From the NCBI GenBank assembly GCA_900169235.1, contig FWCC01000204.1, positions 1 to 64,000 on the forward strand: a DNA stretch of 64,000 bases. Reading direction: 5' to 3'. This document shows positions 42,347 through 53,377 of the stretch, piece by piece. This stretch comes from Zarea fungicola. Lineage: Eukaryota > Ascomycota > Sordariomycetes > Hypocreales > Cordycipitaceae. Position 1 is the stretch's first letter. Each line of letters begins with the position of its first letter. The translations under genes and the position numbers were made by a program. The notes under the pieces were generated by a model that searched no databases, had not been told where the DNA came from, and worked only from the letters and a program-made list of their open reading frames with translations.

Positions 42347-44087
42347 TCATTCTTGCTCAGGCTCTCTCTCAGCAGTGCTGACATTATAGAGCAACACACC
42401 ACCAAGACTAATTAAACCTGCGCCCAAAAAGAAAGTGGTACCAAGCCAACCACCACCCCGCAAGAGACTTGCCTGAAAGATGGCCGCATACATCGGACCG
42501 GTAACCAGTGCCGAAACCGTCTCCAAGACGCTGACAGTGGTGTATACCATGCCTGTATTTCCAGGATCCGCAGCCTGACTGAGCAAGCTCCGCAAGATTG
42601 CCTCGTCACCACTTGTCAGAGCGAAGAGGACCACGCCGGCAAGCAGCGCGCCCGAGGTGGAAGATTGGCCGATGACCGCTAGGCTAACGACCATCAAAAC
42701 CACGCAGGACTGCACGAGGTACAAGTCTTTGGTAAACATGCCGAGGGACAGCTTATTCCGCAAAAAGTAATCCGTTGCTGGGAGAATGACAAACGTGGTG
42801 CCAATTCCGACGCCAGATTGCATCATGGAGAGTAGGCCAGCCTATTGGAGAAATTTGTCAGCAAGGAGGCACAGAGTCTGCCAGAGAGGCAACAGGTGTT
42901 GAAAAAGAAATTGTAATTGCTTGCGAGGGAATCAGGGAAAGTTTTATCGAGCCACAAGCATGTCAATCCGGTTCGACGTACCTCTGACCAGGACCATTCG
43001 TAACGGCCTGTCACGTATTGTTTCAACAAGCGAGTGCATGACCGGCCCAGATGGAGGACGAATAGACTGCATAGAAGTGCGCCAAGTCTCTTGTTTGAAA
43101 GGAACTGATCGCGGAGTACGGCGTTGAATCGCGCCATTCGCGTCGCTTTAGAGACGCGACGCGTAGAGGTCGGCTCTTCGGTCCGTGAATCACGGCGTGT
43201 CGGTTTCTTAGGTGTCGCTTGCCGGCTGCTGGGCAATACGAGGCTCAGCAAAAACGACAAAACATACATACCGAAGCCAATGGCGACGGAAAACCATGCG
43301 CCGCCGCTCCGCATGGCAATATATGTGAGCGGGCTTCCAACAAACCCGGCAGTCATGGCAGCCGCGGAAAAGTACGAGAATGCCGTGGTTCTGTCGTCAA
43401 ACTTATTAGCAATGCTAGGCAGTCAAGCTGCTGGGGTGTATACATTACATATGATGCTTCGGCGTCACATCGCTCACAATGGCAAAGAGAGACGCGGCGA
43501 ATACTGAGGGCCCGCCGCCAATAAAGTTGAATACGGGTGCAATCCAAATCATCTGGATAGGCATGAGCTGTGGCAATAGACCTGGTGAGCTAAAGTCAGT
43601 CATTGATTCCGAAGTTCATCGACTTGCCAAGCAAATTGAGCTGTGGTTGCATACAAACTAGAATCGTCGCCGACTGCCACAGAACCATGCCAAAAATCGA
43701 CAGTCGGAGAATAGTTGCTCGCCCATACTTATCGGCCAGGTATCCGTACGGCACAGCGGTCACGAGGCCAGGCACCAGTATGAATGATGAGCTCCAACCT
43801 GTCAGGAATGCGAGGTCCGACTGGACAGAAGCGTCCTTGCAGCGTGGGTCAGCACCACTGACAATGTCTGGGTGGTACTTTTGGCAAATGATTTCCTCCT
43901 GAATTTGCAGCATGGGAACGTCTACGAGTGGCGATGCTAGCTCTACAACGAGCATAACCAGCAAATAGAGTAGCAGAGCCGGGTGCTGTAGAGGCAGCGT
44001 CCGGTTGGCCGCAGTGCCATACTTGTCCGCGCTTTCAGACCTACCACCTGTGGAACGAAGCAGAGGGGCGTGCTCCGTCGCACTCAG
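42347..44087 (-). CDS. MFS transporter, 5' end unresolved (at least 489 aa)
   Basis: Exons on the minus strand are (about 44087)-43655, 43581-43449, 43390-42982 and 42841-42347, in phase. The product is an MFS porter of the fungal multidrug/metabolite type: TEHAPLLR near the N-terminus, VLLYLLVMLVVELAS-type first helix, long first extracellular loop with two Cys, the A-like motif YGYLADKYGRATI, then helix runs to a short tail. In the coding frame no ATG occurs before a stop at about 44096; the only nearby ATG (44100) is one base out of frame. So there is either an unseen upstream exon (an acceptor-like AACCAG sits at 44088), or a frameshift in the genome or the assembly. The substrate is unknown. 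Confidence 0.72.
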
Positions 44088-44100
44088 CTGGTTCGTTCAT

Positions 44101-44682
44101 TGGGGGAGTTTGCATTGGTCTTCAGTATTGGGTCGTTGCAGTACCCCGTCCTCTGATCTATCAATTCGGCCTTCGTTTACACGACCCGTGATGAAACTTT
44201 AATGACGAAAGATTGTGTAAGTCGAGGAAGAGACTAGAGTTGGTTAGTGCAACGAAGGGGGAGTGGCCAGCCACACCAGGCTTTACTTATTATCCTTTCA
44301 ATTCTGTTCAACAGTTAGTCATAACAATTACTCGTGCCAAGCTCCGGGCCAACGCTCATAGCCAGGCCATTTGGTTACCCAGGCTGCGCTAGAGCGCAAC
44401 CTGCATAATGGGCTTTGACGGTATCTGTCTTGGCAGGACGCGAATCAACAAGCCGCATGGGGATACCCACCGTAAAAGCCTAACTTATGCCACAGTGGGC
44501 TTCGGAGAGTCGTCACGGAAGAGCTTGTACGGTCTTGTATGGACATGTTAGAGCTTGGCAGTACTTGTTGTGGGACTGTGTATTGCCATAGAAGCGGCAG
44601 CTTTATTCAGCGACTCCTGTATAAGTTTCCCGGGCACCGCAATATGTATTTTCAAGACCTAAACATAATACACTGGCATCCT
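44101..44682. other. Intergenic region
   Basis: Upstream region of the MFS gene and 3' flank of the amidohydrolase gene, both minus strand. No gene is seen, though a short first exon of the MFS gene may be hidden here. Confidence 0.35.
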
Positions 44683-47600
44683 CTACATATTTGCAGTAGT
44701 AACCACCAACTCATTCTCTCTTGGGAAGCACCCAGCAACCTCCAGCGCGCCCGTTTCGCTGTTGGCCGCCAATGTTAATGCAGCAGTCGCTCCGTAGTGC
44801 AGAGGATTGCCTTCAAACACCACAATGTCTTGGTTCTTGGACTTGAGGCCAAGAATGTCTTCAATATTGCTTGTTACAAGCTGCACTGCTTCAGCGTCGC
44901 TGAGACCAGCGTACTTGGCTGTCCAACCTGCCTCGGGCAGCAAATCGTGAATTTTAAAATCAGTCGGCATTTCTGTTCCCAATCCCCTAGATTAGCCTTT
45001 TTCGATCTCAAGCAGAAAGGTAATAACGCCCAAAAAATAAAAATAAAACTTACGAGGCTCAAGAAGCGCAAAGCCAAATTGTACTCCCGCTTCCTTGAGA
45101 TAGCTGGCGATGCTTCGCGTCAACGGTGGGCCAACGAGGGCATCCTTTGTACGGAAAGTCGTAGGGCCACCTCGATCCTCTGTCAAAATAATTGGGATGC
45201 CCGCAGCTGCAATCTCTTTCGCAACCTGGCAAAGAGAGAACGTATTAGTCTGCCGCTTTGAAAACCGCGCCGACAATGGCCATTGCCTGACCGCTTCCTG
45301 AAACTTACAAATGGTGCCTCTGAACCGCCAACCAAAACAACTTTTGTGGTTGGAAAATCTTTCTTGATCCAAATCATTTGCTCCATCTCATGCTAAGCGC
45401 GCCACCGTTGTTAGAAAAGGTGCTTTATTCAACTTTCGGTGTGTTCAATTTCACCTACCTTGTTGCTCACGTATACGAGCAACGGCAGGTCGCCCGCCGC
45501 TACTTTCCCGTACACCGTCTCGTTGTTTTTCCCCAGTCCGTCTGTCAGCATTTTGCGTAGCCGTTTGACGCCATTGCTCACAGCACCCTCTGAAATCATC
45601 GCGCCCTCCCCGAGCGCAATGTGCAACGCCACGTCCTCTTGGACGATGCCGCCGCCGAGCAGGCTCTTGCGGCCGCTCGTCAGAATCTCCACGCTGATAC
45701 CAGACACAAACGCTCCGCCATCAGTCAGCGGCGGCGTAATGGCGCGCGTGACGCCACCGAGGCGAGCGCGCGCAAAGGTCTTGCCGTCGAGCCACACGCC
45801 GTGCTTGGCATACGTGACGCTCCCGGCGTCGGCGATCCGCTGGCCACCGGCATCGCCGTCGCCGGTCGTGACATCCATGGAAATCTCCCGGATGCCGAGC
45901 GCATTGGTTACGGCGGTCAAGCCCGGCACAAGGTGGCCGTTCTGGAGCGAGAGGACGGCGTGGCCCTCGCGCGTCGTGACTGCCTCGCGACTGCTGCTGC
46001 AGTCTGCCTTTGTTCCAACACATGCCAGTTTACCGTTGCTGATGACGAGCTCGAGCTTCTCTGCTGGATTGGTCGACTCCTTGATACCCGCTTCTGGGTA
46101 GTTTTCCAAGAATGAGCGGCTGATTCCAGATACGACAATGTTGCCGTTGGCATTGGCCATCGTTTGACACGTCTCATCGCGCGATCTGTCGTCTGGCTCA
46201 TATTTCACTTGAGGCGTCGGAGCCTGAGCGCCTTGCTGTTGAGCAGCCGGCGCTGTCCAGACGGCGCCCGTACTCTTCTCAACTTGGCTTTCGTTTAGCT
46301 GCTTGATGCCGTCGATAAACACCTGGAGCGGGGTGGCGCCTCTATTGAGCGGGTGGTCGTCCCAAACAACAATGTCCGCATCATATCCGGCTCTGCAATA
46401 GCCCACGCGGTGATCTTGGTCAATCGCAGCGGCCGGAACGGACGTGACGGACCTCAGGGCCTTGTCGGCGGGCAGGTGGAAAGAGTGGGCAATGGCGGCT
46501 TGAGACACCAAGAATTTTGCGTTGGTGAATGTGAGTACGTGGTCCGACTTGTACGCCACCTTGATGCCGTGCTTGTCGAGAATATGTCCGGCGTAGAGGC
46601 TGGGGAAGAATGCCTCGTGCTTGTAGAGACTAAACTCGGCAAATGTGGCAACGGTAATGTTTGGCACGCGCTCCTTTAGCATGCCGGCGATTTGCCATGC
46701 CTCGGTCGCGTGGTGGAATCCTGTAATCTTGTAGCCAAACTCCTCGCTGATCCGAATCATGGTTTCAAGATCCTCGGGCTCGTAGTTGTGATTCTGCAGC
46801 AACGTCTGGCCGCGAAGTAGGGCAATGACATTATCAAACTCGAGGCTCGTGGGGTATTTTCCGTTTTCTGCAATGAATTTCGATTGATCACTGGATGACC
46901 AGCCCTGCGCCACTTCCAGGCCGGCGCAGTAGTCGTCCTGCGAGTCCATAATGGTCTTTGCCTTTTGAAAATGCTCCCGCAGATGCCAAGCGTTTCCCAG
47001 ACGCGAATAGCCCCAAACGCCCTTTGGGTTTTCGCCAAGCGCCATTTTCATGTACCTGCGACGCTCGTGCTTGGGTAGGCCTCGCTCAAGAAGCAGCTCC
47101 TCCACCACCGGCTCGGCGCCTTTCCCAGTATAGAGCGCATTCTTCACCACGGTGCCCTCACCTCCAATCAAGTTGGCAGATCCAGGGATAATCAGTGAAG
47201 TCGTGATGCCGCCCGAGGCAATCAGAGGAGTCGCCTCGTCATAGGCTTTGAGTGCGTCAATGACGCGCATCATGGATGTGACGGCCTTGGTGTCTGGATG
47301 AATCTCGGCGCTATCATCCGTCATGAGCGTACTGGGCCATGGGAGAAGCATATGATGCGAATGCATGTCAACCAGCCCCGGGGTTACATAGCGACCGTGC
47401 AGGTCGTAAACAACAGTGCCCTCGAGACGGTCGTGCTTCACTTCACCAGTCTTTGTCACCGACTCAATTAGGCCCTTTGAGAAGGTAATATCGACGGCAT
47501 GGCCAATAAAGCTCTCGCCGTCAAAAAGGGTTGCATTCTTCAGCACAACCCGGCCCTCTTGTCCGTTTCCTGTCGCCCATCGCGAGTTTTCCGTTCTGGA

Positions 47601-47882
47601 TGCCGGGTCCGGTTTGGACGGGAGCCTGGCGCGGACCTGGCACTGCGCAAGCGCGTCGGCAAAGTGTGTGCTCTCGACGCCAGTAATTCCGCGGGGTACT
47701 CGACGGACCAAAAGACAAAGCCAAAATACGCAGCTGGTAAGGACAAGACTCAAGATGAACCGGGGTGATGCCAATCGTCGGGCCATGAAGCGACGGCGGG
47801 GCCGGTCGCGCGGGTATGCCTCCGCCTCGTACGGTGGCGGTAGCCGTGCTGCCGCCTCGCAAGAGAACCTCTCTTTTTCCAT
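44683..47882 (-). CDS. Membrane-anchored amidohydrolase-superfamily protein with two modules (989 aa)
   Basis: Exons 47882-45459, 45392-45309, 45225-45054 and 44972-44683 on the minus strand join in phase to 989 residues. A basic cytosolic N-terminus precedes one membrane span (about 42-60), giving a type II orientation. The first module (about 110-560) has the metal-dependent hydrolase signature: VTPGLVDMHSHHM (His174, His176), FHHATEA, and KSDH, and resembles imidazolonepropionase/prolidase-like amidohydrolases. The second module (about 620-989) starts with the same composite-domain pattern (VISNGKLACVG, GHLVPGLTAV), but the HxH is replaced by T-A-V-T-N, so it is probably inactive. Expected activity is hydrolysis of an amide or cyclic amide; the substrate is unknown. 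Confidence 0.85.
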
Positions 47883-48418
47883 GTCGTCCTGCTGTCAATT
47901 GAGATGACATCAATTTTCAGAAAAGCACTTGTATTGAGAGGGGCGAGATAGTATAAGACTGGGCACGGATGCCTTATAAAACATACAGTAGTTAGAGATA
48001 GTGACGCGTTTCGTTTACCCAGCCGGCGGGTCGAGTACCCAGCTTCGGTAAGGTGTCCTGGGTACCAGTAATCACACAATACCGCAATAGGAAACGTCTC
48101 GCCCAAGCAAGTGGACCAGTGCGGGATGCAATACTACTATTCACCCAGTTTCGACTTTCAGATCATTAGCTATTCGATTTGACAATTATCCTTGTTGATA
48201 AGGCTACGAATTAGTGATACGTCAACGCCCACGAAGCCTTCTAAAACAGGCTCGCACGCGGTGCTTAGTGCGGTGCTTAGTGCCGTCCATCTGCAACTGC
48301 GTCTCAAAGTAAACGAGCCGAAAACTTGTGGAGAATGAAGAGGTGAGGCAGAGGCAGTCCGGCACGATTAGAAACTTTGATAATGACATGACAAGAACGC
48401 GTGTTTCAGCCTCCTTCG
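47883..48418. other. Intergenic region
   Basis: Upstream region of the amidohydrolase gene and 3' flank of the acyltransferase gene. No gene is visible; a short direct repeat GTGCGGTGCTTAG occurs at about 48260-48285. Confidence 0.4.
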
Positions 48419-50337
48419 CTATAAACTAGCTAGATCTCGTTCAAGAAGCTCCCAGCCTTGGCGGGTCATTGCCGAGGACAGCCAGAGTCCACCATCGTGA
48501 TCCTTTCCCCATACGAAGCAGAATCCAGGCGTATTTTTCATGTCAATAGGCTCCGTAAAGGCCACCGTCGGTGTCCCAGGCGGGTTCAGTCGCCCTGGCG
48601 ACGAGTCACCCGCGCGAGTAACTGCTTTGCTAAAGTCGATGGCCTGGATATAGCTCAACTTGGCAATGTTATTCATCACGACAGGGATAGCCGATGACGG
48701 GCCAAAGAAGATGGGTGGCATTCCCTCGTTTTGAATGGCGTGGCGGATTCTGCGGCCAATTATTGCCAGCTGTGACTCCTCAAGCTGCTGAGACAGGGCG
48801 CGACGGTGCAACAGCGCGAGGTAGCCGGCAGACGACTGTGTTTCATCTGCAGATGCCACAGTGACGGCCATGGAGAGCATATTTTGCAGAAACACATTTG
48901 GTGATTCCTTCAGAAACGAGAAACGTCCGCGCAGATTCACGACATCGACAATGGTGGCCGGGCGTCTGGCACCGTTGCCCACGACAGCCGCGCGAGTGAG
49001 CCAGGCCGTTACAATGTCACCCTCGCTGATGAAGGCATCCGAACTCTGCGCCGCAGATTGCGCCTCGCCTATTGTGCGAGCGGTGAGCTTTTCCAAAGAA
49101 CCCCTGGGAAGATAAATCATTCGCTTCTCGATGTTGGACGCCATAAAATAGTGCCGAAGAAACCGGAAACAGAATGGGACTATGCGCCACCACGACATGC
49201 GATGATGATCCAAAATATGCTCTTGGGTTGAAGAATGGTCAGCATCTATAACGCTAAGCGGATCAGTCGATGAACCGTACACAGCCTCGACCTGGTCCTC
49301 TCTCCCAGCCAGCACGTGAGACCAGTTTTTTAGGAGCGACCGAAAGGCGCTGGCGTCCAAAAGTGTGTGAGGCCAGAGAATGGATACAATCGTCGCATCA
49401 TTAAATGTAGAGACAAAAAGAGTCAGCTGTGGCCAGCGCTTGGTAGCTAGATCGTTGAAGGTCGCTGGGAAGCCTGTGGGTACAAGGAGAGGGCGGATTG
49501 ATGTCTCAAGAGGCTGCGTTGAGACACCATGCGTCGAATTTGGATACAGCTTCCCTAGCGCATGGTCATTTATATCCTCGCCATATGCTTCGCTGAAAAA
49601 GGCGACATTCGGACATTCTGGTGTAAAAGTTTTGGGCACTTGCAGGACCAAGCGACCGTTGGCCTAAATGTAAGATGGAAATTAGCTGCTGCTCGCCAAC
49701 ACGCGGAACGAGATTCAAATGCGCACTCTTTTTTGCAGCCGACCGGCCAGTTTCTGCCAGTGACCGATTGTCAGGAGCCTGGACAGAGCAGCACGAAGCG
49801 TCTCCGCATCTAGTACATCGTTGAATCGCAGACTGGCCGAGATGAGAACCTGGTTCGATGAGACAGCGTCTTGCACAAAGAGGGGGTAGACTACAGAGTC
49901 GTCCCCATTTGCAAGATCGACATCTGGCATGACAAAAGCGTGGCAGAATATATTGTGCGCTGAGAAGAAAGCACACACACTTTACTCAATGTAGGGAAAT
50001 TTTGGAGGGTGCAGGCACGCATCTTGGCTCATCGCCTTTTCGTTACTGATCCGCGTTTTATCGCGTCGTATTTGATCGCACGTGGAGATGACGACTAAGC
50101 TCTGTGGCTCCTGGTGAGAATGTCGGTGCGTCTCCGGGCGCGCCCCGTCACGCTACTCGGTAGGATCATTCGGAGAGTATTTGTCAAGCAGATATGGGAT
50201 AATAATCTAGCCTTGGTGTGGCTGGCCACTTTTTGGCGCAACGGTATTGCTATGTGCAAGCACCCACAACCTCGTAGTGGAGAGAAGCTAACTATCTGGG
50301 AATAGCCTCGACTTAAGAACTTACCTCTCGGTCCCAT
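48419..50337 (-). CDS. BAHD-like acyltransferase (trichothecene 3-O-acetyltransferase-like, 496 aa)
   Basis: Exons on the minus strand are 50337-50325, 49959-49727 and 49663-48419, in phase, giving 496 residues, normal for this family. The HxxxD active-site motif is in WPHTLLDAS (His181, Asp185). Family-like segments include LAGRL after the first helix bundle and a late MKNTPGFCFVWGKDHDGGLWLSSAM block. Enzymes of this family transfer acyl groups from CoA to hydroxyl or amino groups of small metabolites, usually in the cytosol. The first exon is only 13 nt (M-G-P-R) and is followed by a 365-nt intron, long for this window; the join restores a good N-terminus (HNIFCHAFVMPDV), but an alternative start at the internal ATG near 49931 cannot be excluded. 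Confidence 0.8.
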
Positions 50338-50781
50338 TATCAAGTCCGACAGTCAGCTGAGAAGGCGAAATGAGATATTATTAGCCGCCGGAAATACCAG
50401 AAGGGTTTCTTCTTAGTTGCGCATGCCAGTTTCAGACTGTTGGTTGTGATGTTGAGAGAAGTACAGAATACTTTATGAAGCCAGGAATTTACTCCAAGAG
50501 GAGTCTACCGCTTTGAAACAAAAGTCGCAAACGAGCAATTAATCATCGCGCGGTATGAAATCTTGACTCGGTTTTGCAAAATTCAAGGTCATCCAGCAGT
50601 ATGGCTATTTATGGCAAGTGTTTCCAAAAATTAAACTAGACCGTACAAAATCTTCAACCGTGTCAAAACAAGAAAAGAATGCAAGGGTCAAATGCAGCAT
50701 AGTAGCTACGACTACTATTTGGTCACCCAAAACTTACATTACATCTCCCGTAGCTTCTTCTTCTGCCCCCTCTGCTTTATT
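50338..50781. other. Intergenic region
   Basis: Upstream region of the acyltransferase gene and 3' flank of the small gene at 50782-51291. No other feature is visible. Confidence 0.4.
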
Positions 50782-51291
50782 TTATTCTTTAAATTCAGGG
50801 CCAATGTCACGCAAAAGAACTTTGAACCAATCGGAGATTGTTGTCTGTGCCTCTTCCTTGTTACCAATAGCAAAATACCAAATACAATCGATGCCCCGTG
50901 TCAAGGAGAGCGAGTCTCCCCCACGTCGCTCCATCGCCGCTTGGAACGGCCGTACACTTTCCTCTCTCCAAGAATCCAGCGTTACCGTATTGGGACATTC
51001 TTTTTGGATCAGTCGGAGGGTGCTGAGGAAGCCGGTAATGTCAAAAGCAGAAGAGAACTGGTTCAGCCATTCCCTTATGCTGTATTCAAAATCTGGAAGG
51101 TTGCCCTCCGCAAATAGAAAAACGGCTTGCAAGATGCTGAGATGGACGTTGTAATACTCGCGGTCCGGTTCGGTCCGCGGGATGATGCTCACAAGCTGCC
51201 GACGTGCCTGCCCCCAGTCCTGCCTCTCAACCGCACCTTGAATGCTCAACAGGTGGGCGACAATGTATTCAGATGAGATGCGGATTGGCAT
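50782..51291 (-). CDS. Small orphan protein, 169 aa
   Basis: An intronless 169-residue frame starting MPIRISSEY. It looks mostly alpha-helical and soluble, with regularly spaced Leu, Trp and Ile (for example LSIQGAVERQDWGQARRQL, and IREWLNQFSSAFDITGFL), a pattern that could fit helical-repeat packing. No signal peptide or membrane segment. A TATAAATA box sits about 118 nt upstream, which supports a real gene. No family is recognised. It lies between the acyltransferase and a region of low-complexity sequence. Confidence 0.5.
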   Translation of the reverse strand: MPIRISSEYIVAHLLSIQGAVERQDWGQARRQLVSIIPRTEPDREYYNVHLSILQAVFLFAEGNLPDFEYSIREWLNQFSSAFDITGFLSTLRLIQKECPNTVTLDSWREESVRPFQAAMERRGGDSLSLTRGIDCIWYFAIGNKEEAQTTISDWFKVLLRDIGPEFKE

Positions 51292-51406
51292 TGTGTGGCT
51301 TGAAAGAAGCTAAAGAGTAGGATCCGGCGACGAAACACAAGTTGCTGTATATCAGTGTTGGTTGTTTGATGATGAATTCAATATGTGAGTGCTCGGATGC
51401 AGGGGG

Positions 51407-51414
51407 TATTTATA
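51407..51414 (-). promoter_or_regulatory. TATA box of the small orphan gene
   Basis: TATAAATA on the minus strand about 118 nt upstream of the ATG at 51291. Confidence 0.5.
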
Positions 51415-52424
51415 GAGGTTTGGGTAAGACTAGATGAATCCTGTGAATGAAAAACAGTTGTTGTTCCACATGAATACGCTTCTCTGATTTACTTATCTTT
51501 GGTGTTCTTACTGATGTGATAAAGTGCTGCTCCCTCATGAGAGTCAATTTGTGTTCCATGTGTTTTTAGCCGCTCTCAAACAATGTAAACCCACCTTGTA
51601 TACCGGCCAAGAGAGACTCCATGTAACCCTGAATCACGAGTCTGGTGTCCGAAAAGATTTTTCTCTGTTTTAGTATCAGAAGAAGAATAAGTTTGGACGA
51701 CACGGAGCGAGAGTTGATTGCACTGATCCAAGGCGAATAAGTTTGGAAAATCCTGTTCACAAGTAGTCTAAAAGACAAAGACGAGCAGGAAAAAATGGAA
51801 GGAGAAAGCACTACATAAATCTCAAGAATAAAACTACTTGCAGCATGCTCACAGTCATCGGTAGCACCTGGTATCACCCTGTGTGCCGGGGCGGCCGTCG
51901 TATGGCTCATTGTGCCATGCCTGTAACACAACTGTCAAGATGCATAGGGACACAGGCTGTGTGTAGGCTATTTCATGTTTCATCTAAATGTATGAGGCGA
52001 ATCAAGTGGAACTTGGGCAAATATTAAATTGAAATACTGCAGGCAAACATGTCACGGAGATGTTGAGAGGATGACACGACGGCTTTCCCGGCAGGGTAGC
52101 TCCATGCGACGCTCCCGATCGGCACAATGGCTCCTCCCGAGAATAAAGTTCGGAACATCAATCCTTGCGATCTCATACTTGATCACGAGAACAAGCTAAA
52201 GATCACCGAAAACGTCTACTTCCTATGGCTTGACAAGATCGATGCCACATTGCAGGGATTGTCACTAGATCTCGTAGACAATGAAGGGCAGCAGCAGCAG
52301 CTTTAATAGATTGGGATGTGGCCACTATTAAAATTAGGGGACAAAACTGTTGGTAAAGTGCAAGCTTAATGTTGGAATCACAGGTCATTTGTGTGTCGGA
52401 AGGTAGGCTTTATCTAAACTGTTT

Positions 52425-52486
52425 GATTTCCATGATTTCCATGATTTCCATGATTTTCTTAATTTTCTTAATTTTCTTGATTTAAC
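52425..52486. repeat. AT-rich 9-bp tandem repeats (GATTTCCAT then AATTTTCTT)
   Basis: Units of GATTTCCAT repeat about four times and grade into AATTTTCTT units. A related array (GATTTTCCT, about three units) lies at about 52745-52790, so a 300-bp segment is bracketed by similar simple repeats. Confidence 0.8.
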
Positions 52487-52495
52487 TCACTGCCA

Positions 52496-52648
52496 TGACT
52501 GGTAAGCGTGGTGGAAAACTTCCAAACACCTCACAGGCAAGCGGTTCACAGCCTACAATTACAGACAAAGCTACAATGCTCTCTGATCCGTTGGATGAGG
52601 GAGGAGGACAGACCAATGAAGAGACAGTCGCAACGGACGACAACGATT
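52496..52648 (+). pseudogene. Short degenerate reading frame, possible transposon or gene relic
   Basis: ATG at 52496 opens about 50 codons of hydrophilic Ser/Thr/Asp-rich sequence (starting MTGKRGGKLPNT), then a TGA. Reading on past the TGA gives PTTEEEKTLISQF-like sequence in the same frame, as if a single stop interrupts a longer protein. The composition recalls the start of retroelement gag-like or DNA-binding proteins but is not diagnostic. Confidence 0.25.
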
Positions 52649-53377
52649 GACGCCCAACCACAGAAGAAGAAAAGACCCTGATTTCTCAGTTCTTACAGGT
52701 TCAACGCGAGAGAAAGCGAGCGAATATTACCTCTTTCTTAATTTGCTTAATTTTCCTGATTTTCCTGATTTTCCTGATTTTCTTAATTAATACTGCGTGC
52801 GTGGACTGCAAAAAGGGCAATTGCCAGTGGCTATTTTCTCGAACCAAGAAGGAAACAAAACAACCGAAAAGTCTAAAATCCACCCATCTGTACAATTAAA
52901 TAATGACGTCTTAAAAAAAGAAATAAAAGGTTTCCAATACTTGTCAAGCAGGAACCAGCAACAGTACCAGGCGGGAGCGTGGACTTGGGCCGCTACTGGC
53001 CTCTACGGGCCCTGTAGCGAGGTCAATATGGGGCACGGCCAGCCTGTAACTACAGCACCTGTGCACGTATCGAGCCCACTGAGTCCACTGAGTCCACTGA
53101 CGAGGCCACTGTAATGATTCGCAGGTTGAACCGAGCAGTTTCAAGACAATCCTATTCAATAGCCCAGTATTGATATCGCATGTAAAGGCTTTCTAGATGG
53201 TTCACTGATTTTTTATCTATTTTTGTAACTGAATGTGTCCACCGATTTGGGCGTATTCTTCAAGCTAAGCAGGGAAAGCCCTGAAAGCCCTGCGCTGTGT
53301 CATGGTCAAGGCCTCAATATCGGATTTACCAGACTTTGATATCCGCCATATTCAGGACGGGTTTTCAAAGCACATGC

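Larger units (their letters stand above)
51292..53377. other. Low-complexity, gene-poor region with possible element relic
   Basis: No intact gene is seen. AT-rich 9-bp repeats flank a short degenerate frame (52496-52645). Other open frames (51566-51931 minus, 52797-53114 plus) are unconvincing; the latter ends in a CACTGAGTC triplet repeat near 53075-53100. Confidence 0.4.
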
